From assembly GCA_002328075.1 (NCBI GenBank), contig DCVT01000007.1, positions 1 to 11,575 of the forward strand: a stretch of 11,575 nucleotides of DNA. The letters are read 5' to 3'. This DNA comes from Anaerolineales bacterium UBA2181 (lineage in GTDB: Bacteria; Chloroflexota; Anaerolineae; Promineifilales; UBA4811). The notes beneath the pieces are model-generated. The model had not been told where the DNA came from, searched no databases, and saw nothing but the letters and a program-made list of their open reading frames with translations. Both the position numbers and the translations under genes were made by a program. How positions within the stretch are numbered: position 1 is the first letter of the stretch; each line of letters opens with the position of its first letter. This document shows, one piece after another, positions 6,833 to 11,575 of this stretch.

Positions 6833-9800
6833 TCAGTGGTTGAACACCACCAGCGGCAGGTACACGTGCTTTAACGGCACAAACACCTCGCCGCCGTTGG
6901 CCCCGTTCCACGTGCCGATGTACAACGAGGTTCGCAACACGGCCGTAGAGTTGTCCCCGTAGGGAACCCGGTTGTTGCTGTCGCCAAAGCCGGCATACCC
7001 CACCTGGCGCCACTCTACGCCGTTGCCCGTGAGCCACACCTCCATCCCGGTGACTCCGTTGCCCACGATCAAGTACAGATCCCCCTCATAGATCTCAAAC
7101 CCACTGGCGAAATTTGTGGCCGTGTCGCCAAAGCCCGGCTGCACCACCTGCTCCCAGTCGTCGCCGTCACACTCCTGGCAGCGCCACACCGTCGCCCCCG
7201 ACCCCCCGGCCGTGCTGGCGTAGAGATAACCCTGGTACGCCCTCAACGCCGGCACGGAGCCTCGGGCGCCGTCACCGAATCCGCCGGCCATCACCGGCGA
7301 CCAGATCACGCCGTCATCGGACTGCCAGACCTGGCCACCCGACGAGTAATTCAGGATGCCGGCAAACAGGCGGCCGTCGAATTCGGCAAACGTGCGCACA
7401 GCCCAATTGTCCGGGTTGCCCGACCCTCCCTGGACGACGCGCACCCAGGTGCCCCCGGCGCCGGTGTCACTGCGCCAGATCTCTGCGCCCTGGGCGCTGT
7501 TAAAGGTTCCGGCGTAGATCCGCCCGTTCAAGGCCCCCAGGTGCAACACCATTTCGTTGTCCGGTTCACCGAGCCCGCCGGTGACCACCGGCTCCCAGAT
7601 CAGGCCGTCGGCGCTGCGCCAGATCCCGCCGCCATAGCTGGTGCCGGAAACGTTCAGGTTCTGGGTGCCAGCATAGAGGTTACCGTTGAACGGCAGCAGG
7701 TGGAGGATGCCGGAGTTGGTCGGGTCGCCAAAACCGTTGTCGCTGACGGAAACCCAGTCGCCGCCGTCGTTGCGCCACAGCTGGCCGCCGCCGCCCGACG
7801 AGTTGATCGTGCCGGCGTACAGTCGGTCGCCGAACGCTGCCAGGCCGGCGATGATCTCGTTGGCCGGGTCGCCAAAGCCGTTGATGTTGACCTGCCGCCA
7901 TCCCGGCACACCGGGGGCGAACACCTGGACGCGGTGGTTCAGGTAATCCGCCACGTACAGGTTGCCGGCCTGATCCACCGCCAGGCCCTCAGAACCGCGC
8001 ATCTGGCCCGAGAGTGAACCCCAGCTTCCGCCCAGCGTCGTCAGATACCGGCCGGCGGCGTCGAATACTTGCACCCGGCCGCCCCAGTTGTCGCCCACAT
8101 AGATCTGCCCTTCCGCGTCTACCGCCACCGCGACCGGACCGCACAGGTGGCCAAAATCCTCGCCGCACTCCCCGGTCACGCCCAGGGTGCGAACGTGGGC
8201 CAGGCTGGCGTCAAACACCTGCACTCGATGGTTGCCGCTGTCGGCCACGTAGAGCTTGCCGGCCGAGTCCACCGCCAGATCGTACGGTGTGTCCAGATGC
8301 GCATTGTCGGCTCCGGGCACGCCGGTCACGCCCAGGGTGGCCAGGTAAACATGGTTGCTGTTGTACACCTGGACGCGATGGTTCCCAATGTCCGCCACGT
8401 AGATGTTGCCCGCCAGGTCAATGGCGACCGCGTGCACGCCGTCGAACTCGTAATTCCCGGTACCATAGCCGCTGCCCAGCGTGCCATGGTAGCTTCCATC
8501 GCTGCGAAAGATCTGCACGCGGTGGTTCCTGCTGTCGGCAACATACACCCGTCCGGCCAGATCCAGGTCCACGTCGTTGGGAAAGTTCAGGTGAGCGTTG
8601 TCGCTGCCCGCGACTCCCGGCTCGCCGACGGCCCACACGAGCGCCCCGGCCGAATCCAACTTGACCAGGCGCATTCCCCCGTATTCGACGATATAGATGC
8701 TCTTGTCTGCGGCCACAACCACGCCCGGAGGCCCGTTGAAATGGGCGCTGTCGGTCACATAGGGGACACCGGTGGTGCCATAGGTTCGCACATGCTGCCA
8801 GCTGCTGTTGAACCGCTGGACGCGGAGGTTGGCCTGGTCGGCCACATAGAGGTTGCCGGCCGAGTCCACCGCGACGTCGGTCGGCACGCGGAACTGATAG
8901 TTGCCGGAACCCAGGCCCGTGCCCACCGTCGCCAAATAGAGTCGCGTCGCCCGGTCGAAAATCTGGACGCGGCAGTTGGTGCTGTCGGCAACATAGATGT
9001 AAGCATCGTTCACCGTTACGCCGGCCGGGCCGCTCAGGTGGCTGTTGTCGCCGCCCGGCGCGCCCGTCACTCCGATGGTGGCCACATACGCCGGAGCGGT
9101 GGGAACCGACACATCAAAGATCTGGATCCGGTGGTTGGAAGCGTCCGCCACGTACAGCAGACCGCCGTACACCTCCAGGTGCTCCGGCTTGTTCAACCGA
9201 TCATTGGCCGTCCCCGGCACACCCGTCTGGCCCAGCGTGGCCAGATAGCTGCCCGAGGAGTCGAGAATCTGGACCCGCTCATTCCCCTTGTCACTGACAT
9301 AGATGTTGCCGGCGCCGTCAAAGGCGATGCCGGCCGGATCGCAGAACCGATCGTTCGCACCGCTGCATTCATAGGCCTGACCGAGTTCCGCCACGAACGT
9401 GCCGTTCGAGTCGAATTTCAGGATGTGATTGGCGTACGAATCCACCAGCCAGACATTGCCGCCACCGTCTACGGTCACATCCACCGGCCGTTCAAGGGTG
9501 ACTTCCTGGGGATACAAAAAGCCCGCCTTGCCGATCTGCATGACCAGTATGCCGTCGCTCCCGAACTTGAGGGCGCGGAGTCCGGCGGTTTCGACGACCC
9601 AGAGGTGATTGCCGTCGGTGCCAATGCCCCACGGCCCGTTGAGGTGAGTTGCTACGTCCGGATACGCCAATTCTGCTTCGCCCAGGGTCTTGACGTAGCG
9701 GAAGGTCAGCCCCGGCTGGCCGAGGTCGACCTGGGATGCGCTGGCGTTTCGGGTCTCCCCGCCGGCCGCGATCGACCGGAGCACGAACGACTCGGCGGAA

Positions 9801-9949
9801 CCGCCAAAGTCGAACGACGCCCCCGCGATCTGGGGTACGACCCTGGTAACTGAAATCGATGGCTGCGAACCCTGAGCGGCCGCGCCCAGGCTGAAAAGCA
9901 GCGCCAGGATGATCAGAAGACCGGCTACAGATAGGTTTCGAGTTTTCAA
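6833..9949 (-). CDS. Secreted multi-propeller protein: 12 NHL repeats, 7 WRS-type blades and a YLPLV tail
   Basis: The 1038-aa product starts at TTG 9949, placed 5 nt after GGAGGT (9960-9955). The signal peptide, residues 1-27, begins MKTRNLSVAG, has a hydrophobic core, and ends LGAAAQG. Residues about 104-687 hold twelve NHL repeats of 48-53 aa, each with a core like NLYVADYLNHRVQVF followed by a TLG.tG.pG.dn..L..P linker, consistent with two six-bladed propellers. Residues about 688-1028 hold seven repeats of the pattern GFGDP.N...L..F.G.LYAGT.N...G...WRS.dG..W..V, consistent with a seven-bladed propeller. The C-terminus is VYLPLVVFNH, a short hydrophobic tail that I associate with Chloroflexota secreted proteins. 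The protein should be extracellular or surface-bound; NHL propellers bind proteins, glycans or other ligands, and no catalytic residues are evident. The gene is monocistronic with its own promoter and end hairpin. Confidence 0.88.
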   Translation of the reverse strand: MKTRNLSVAGLLIILALLFSLGAAAQGSQPSISVTRVVPQIAGASFDFGGSAESFVLRSIAAGGETRNASASQVDLGQPGLTFRYVKTLGEAELAYPDVATHLNGPWGIGTDGNHLWVVETAGLRALKFGSDGILVMQIGKAGFLYPQEVTLERPVDVTVDGGGNVWLVDSYANHILKFDSNGTFVAELGQAYECSGANDRFCDPAGIAFDGAGNIYVSDKGNERVQILDSSGSYLATLGQTGVPGTANDRLNKPEHLEVYGGLLYVADASNHRIQIFDVSVPTAPAYVATIGVTGAPGGDNSHLSGPAGVTVNDAYIYVADSTNCRVQIFDRATRLYLATVGTGLGSGNYQFRVPTDVAVDSAGNLYVADQANLRVQRFNSSWQHVRTYGTTGVPYVTDSAHFNGPPGVVVAADKSIYIVEYGGMRLVKLDSAGALVWAVGEPGVAGSDNAHLNFPNDVDLDLAGRVYVADSRNHRVQIFRSDGSYHGTLGSGYGTGNYEFDGVHAVAIDLAGNIYVADIGNHRVQVYNSNHVYLATLGVTGVPGADNAHLDTPYDLAVDSAGKLYVADSGNHRVQVFDASLAHVRTLGVTGECGEDFGHLCGPVAVAVDAEGQIYVGDNWGGRVQVFDAAGRYLTTLGGSWGSLSGQMRGSEGLAVDQAGNLYVADYLNHRVQVFAPGVPGWRQVNINGFGDPANEIIAGLAAFGDRLYAGTINSSGGGGQLWRNDGGDWVSVSDNGFGDPTNSGILHLLPFNGNLYAGTQNLNVSGTSYGGGIWRSADGLIWEPVVTGGLGEPDNEMVLHLGALNGRIYAGTFNSAQGAEIWRSDTGAGGTWVRVVQGGSGNPDNWAVRTFAEFDGRLFAGILNYSSGGQVWQSDDGVIWSPVMAGGFGDGARGSVPALRAYQGYLYASTAGGSGATVWRCQECDGDDWEQVVQPGFGDTATNFASGFEIYEGDLYLIVGNGVTGMEVWLTGNGVEWRQVGYAGFGDSNNRVPYGDNSTAVLRTSLYIGTWNGANGGEVFVPLKHVYLPLVVFNH

Positions 9950-9954
9950 GGGGC

Positions 9955-9960
9955 ACCTCC
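9955..9960 (-). promoter_or_regulatory. Ribosome binding site that fixes the TTG start of the propeller gene
   Basis: GGAGGT on the minus strand precedes TTG AAA ACT CGA by GCCCC. No ATG or GTG in that frame fits. The frame stays open upstream, but its upstream residues are not signal-peptide-like, while TTG gives a textbook K/R-rich n-region. A second purine-rich site (AAGGAGGTG near 10037-10029) lies before an in-frame TTG-CTG and is an alternative, 28 codons longer. Confidence 0.65.
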
Positions 9961-10118
9961 AATGTGAGTAGTCGGTTACAAGTTGGTTCGGGGAAACACA
10001 CGATCCTGAGCAGAATGTCAGCAATCCACCTCCTTGCGGTTCAGTCAACTCGGCTCTGCCGGCGCATCTTGGCTGCCGGCCGGGTCTGACACCATGCTCG
10101 GGGCGTCGCCCGGCTCCT

Positions 10119-10147
10119 ATTATCGACCAAGACCGTCCAAAAGGCAA
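10119..10147 (-). promoter_or_regulatory. Sigma70-like promoter of the propeller gene
   Basis: On the minus strand, TTGCCT (10147-10142) and GATAAT (10124-10119) are separated by exactly 17 bp. The implied transcript has a leader of about 160 nt before the TTG at 9949, long enough for post-transcriptional control. Confidence 0.55.
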
Positions 10148-10452
10148 GGATGTGGGCTGGCCACGGGTGGGTCACACCGGCCGGGTGATAGAGTCGGTGG
10201 GACAAAGAGCGAGAGTCGTGTAGACTCGGGAAAACAAGCGTGTGCACCTCCGTGGGCGAGCGAGAGGCGTCGTGCCGGCCGGAGACCCGCGGCAGCAGCG
10301 CAGTCCAGATCGAGCGAGGACTGGGCACCGGATCGGGTTGTCGATCCCGCCGGCAACCGGAGCGGGCCGATGCCTGGAGCAACGGGCCGGCGCGCTTGAG
10401 CAAACCAGCGCCACGTACTGGCTGCGACAAGAACCAGAGGAAAAGAGACGAC
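10148..10452. other. Intergenic stretch between divergent transcription units, no gene seen
   Basis: Several frames stay open here because of the high GC, but none has a ribosome binding site or protein-like composition. A small 5-bp inverted repeat (GAGTC/GACTC around 10212-10226) is present. No convincing promoter for the plus-strand gene at 10453 was identified. Confidence 0.4.
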
Positions 10453-10701
10453 ATGAAGAAAACCCTGTCAGATGAAGAGCTGGCCCGGCGGCTGGGCGCA
10501 TCCACCGTGCGCGACTATTCTCCGGGGGCCGGCGTCGGCCTGGGCTATGTGAGGCTAGAGCCCCCGCGGGACCGGCCGGACCAGGTATGCCGCAAGTGCG
10601 GGCAGGTCCTCGGCCCGGCGGCCTGGGCGCAGGCAGTGAGCAACGGGGCTGGCGGCCTGCTGTGGCACGCCCCGATCTGCGACCGGTGCACGCAGAGCTA
10701 G
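10453..10701 (+). CDS. Small four-cysteine (zinc-ribbon-like) protein
   Basis: The 82-aa product begins MKKTLSDEELARRLG, contains a Gly-rich GAGVGLGYVRLE segment, and ends with two CxxC motifs: CRKCG at residue about 46 and CDRC near residue 77. The spacing of roughly 28 residues suits a single structural zinc site. A purine-rich stretch with GAGG lies 12-15 nt upstream, so the ribosome site is weak. The frame extends upstream without a better start, but those residues look like noncoding sequence. No family is recognised, and no signal peptide is seen. It could be a small nucleic-acid-binding or adaptor protein. Its stop codon overlaps the stop of the convergent nucleotidyltransferase pseudogene. 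Confidence 0.6.
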   Translation: MKKTLSDEELARRLGASTVRDYSPGAGVGLGYVRLEPPRDRPDQVCRKCGQVLGPAAWAQAVSNGAGGLLWHAPICDRCTQS

Positions 10702-11167
10702 ACTGCCGGACGGTCACCGATAGAACTGTCGTCCAGGGTCAGACGCCGCACGTCCTCCAGGTCGATGGGTCGGGCGGCGGCGCGCTTGGACGCGATGAGG
10801 TCCCGGCGCGAAACGACCTGCACGCTCTCACCCCCTGATGATCCAACGTCTCCCGCCGCGCCCATGCCTGGTCAAAGGTGATGCCGGGGGTGCGGGTCTG
10901 CACGTCGATGCGCACGCGATCCTCGAACACGGCGATCTCGTGGCCCAAGAGATCGGCCGGGGTGGTGAGGCTGGCGGTGCGCAGATGGGCATCCAACAGC
11001 GCGTCCAACAGCCGTTCTGCGTTGGACGGCGTCGGATCGATCAGGATATCCAGGCTTCAGGTGGCACGCGGCACGCCATGGAGAACGGCCGCGATGCCGC
11101 CGATGACCAGGTACCGGACGTCATGGGCGTGAAAGGACGCGAACACGTCCCTTGACCGGTTCAGCAC
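10698..11167 (-). pseudogene. Broken nucleotidyltransferase (DUF6036/AbiEii-like fold)
   Basis: From an opening GTG at about 11167, overlapping the upstream gene, the frame reads VFASFHAHDVRYLVIGG and AAVLHGVPRAT. This is the N-terminus and GG motif of a Pol-beta-type nucleotidyltransferase. It then meets TGA at 11059-11057. The next codons read S-L-D-I-L-I-D where D-L-D is expected, so the first metal-binding Asp is also lost. The frame continues with a clear protein (RLLDALLDAHLRTASL, PADLLGHEIAVFED) until about 10827, where an extra dinucleotide in GAGAGC shifts it. The remaining sequence, VQVVSRRDLIASKRAAARP and DLEDVRRL, is in the other frame and ends with TAG at 10700-10698. There are two independent lesions, so the enzyme is inactive. 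It is normally a soluble protein of about 155 aa. Confidence 0.7.
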
Positions 11168-11321
11168 GGTTCTGCTCCAATAACGATGGTTGGGCTGCCA
11201 GAAAGAGCTCGGTAAACTCGTCCAGCAGGCGCGCCCTCTCCTGGATGGAGAGCGACTGAAACCAGCGCACCTTGGCTTCCGGCGTTTCGGATTCCCATTG
11301 GTGGCTCACCTGCGGGTTCAT
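11121..11321 (-). CDS. 66-aa partner protein upstream of the nucleotidyltransferase
   Basis: The ATG at 11321 is preceded by GAGGT with a 9-nt gap; the ATG at 11330 would abut the ribosome site and is less likely. The product begins MNPQVSHQWESETPEAKVRW, continues FQSLSIQERARLLDEFTELF, and ends GRVRVLSRP. It is a short, charged helical protein without a signal peptide. I recall similar proteins (the ETPEAKxRWFQSL pattern, ending GRVRVL) encoded directly upstream of DUF6036-type nucleotidyltransferases, which suggests a two-gene module, possibly toxin-antitoxin-like; that function is inference. The frame is intact although its partner is broken. Its own promoter is at 11359-11386. Confidence 0.65.
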   Translation of the reverse strand: MNPQVSHQWESETPEAKVRWFQSLSIQERARLLDEFTELFLAAQPSLLEQNRAEPVKGRVRVLSRP

Positions 11322-11358
11322 GGCGGACATACCTCGGCGCAACTGATCGGATAGGACG

Positions 11359-11386
11359 ATTGTACCGACCACCGGCGGGGTGTCAA
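11359..11386 (-). promoter_or_regulatory. Sigma70 promoter of the 66-aa gene
   Basis: On the minus strand, TTGACA (11386-11381, a perfect -35) is followed by a 16-bp spacer and TACAAT (11364-11359, 5 of 6). The start point would be near 11352, leaving about 30 nt of leader before the ATG at 11321. Confidence 0.7.
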
Positions 11387-11465
11387 CCAAGGGCTCCAGA
11401 TGTGACTGTTGAATCGTCGGTGAAAAGGGCACGAATCCTGCGCCGGTGTGTGGCAGGAGGTCAAG

Positions 11466-11575
11466 ATGCGCCTACGAGCACGGATTGCACGGGTCGAACC
11501 AGCCGTCATGCTGCCGCCGGCAGTCTGCCCCTACGACAACTGCCAAGGTCAGTTCTTCAAGGACCATCAGCTTCA
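11466..11575 (+). CDS. Transposase, N-terminal part (runs off right edge)
   Basis: The ATG at 11466 follows AGGAGG with a 5-nt gap. The 36 visible residues begin MRLRARIARVEPAV and contain CPYDNCQGQFFKDHQ, a C-x4-C plus His pattern. It matches my memory of the zinc-finger N-terminus of ISL3-like DDE transposases common in Chloroflexota, which start MRLRTRIxRVEP and continue to PPxVCPYxxCxGxxFKxHQ. The element family is therefore likely but not certain. The catalytic domain and right end are outside the window, and no left terminal repeat could be identified between 11387 and 11465. It is divergent from the 66-aa gene, whose promoter region it borders. Confidence 0.6.
   Translation, partial: MRLRARIARVEPAVMLPPAVCPYDNCQGQFFKDHQL

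Noticed and set aside
8069..9853. 594-codon plus-strand frame opposite the NHL repeats
   Set aside because: It is antisense to highly regular NHL codons; its apparent repeats mirror those of the real gene.
10029..10091. GCCGGCAG direct repeat in the propeller gene leader as a second SARP site
   Set aside because: The spacing is 18 bp rather than 11 or 22, and it lies downstream of the -10.
9950..10147. N-terminal extension of the propeller protein to the start at 10147
   Set aside because: That TTG is part of the -35 box, the added residues are not protein-like, and a strong ribosome site plus signal peptide place the start at 9949.
10240..10452. Upstream extension of the four-cysteine protein to 153 aa
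   Set aside because: The added residues are low-complexity noncoding-like sequence, and MKKTLSDEELARRLG is a natural start.

Overview
The window is GC-rich with little intergenic space and shows traits that I associate with Chloroflexota (Anaerolineae/Caldilinea-like bacteria). These are a transcriptional regulator with TPRs first and a winged-helix plus BTAD pair at its C-terminus, large secreted repeat proteins, a secreted protein ending in a short YLPLV-type tail, and debris of AbiEi-like and nucleotidyltransferase modules and transposases. This assignment is an inference from gene content; there is no rRNA or tRNA in the window.

Layout, left to right. (1) 1-3132, minus strand: the N-terminal 1044 codons of a giant secreted protein with a signal peptide, an Ig-like domain, and near-identical 260-residue repeats encoded by 780-bp tandem DNA repeats. 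The gene runs off the left edge. (2) 3173-5552, minus: a 74-aa protein of unknown function and, upstream of it, a 649-aa TPR/BTAD regulator. Between them lies a candidate promoter with two TGGCAGT heptamers 11 bp apart just before an extended -10, the architecture recognised by SARP/BTAD regulators. (3) 5633-6347, minus: a SnoaL-like small enzyme gene behind a good palindromic operator, and a truncated AbiEi-type antitoxin remnant. (4) 6500-6770, plus: a decayed transposase start. (5) 6787-10147, minus: a complete transcription unit for a 1038-aa secreted beta-propeller protein (12 NHL repeats, then 7 other blades), with a sigma70-like promoter, a TTG start and a strong stem-loop after the stop. 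(6) 10453-11575: a small four-cysteine protein (plus), then a decayed nucleotidyltransferase with its apparently intact 66-aa partner gene and promoter (minus), and the start of a transposase gene (plus) at the right edge.

Functionally, the left half looks like a cell-surface module: a regulator, a small protein and a giant repeat protein in one orientation, with the regulator plausibly activating the genes downstream of it. The beta-propeller gene is a second, separately transcribed secreted protein. The flanks and the 5.6-6.8 kb gap are accessory debris. The most interesting signals are the mosaic 780-bp repeats, the SARP-like site, and the 6+6+7 propeller architecture with its C-terminal tail.
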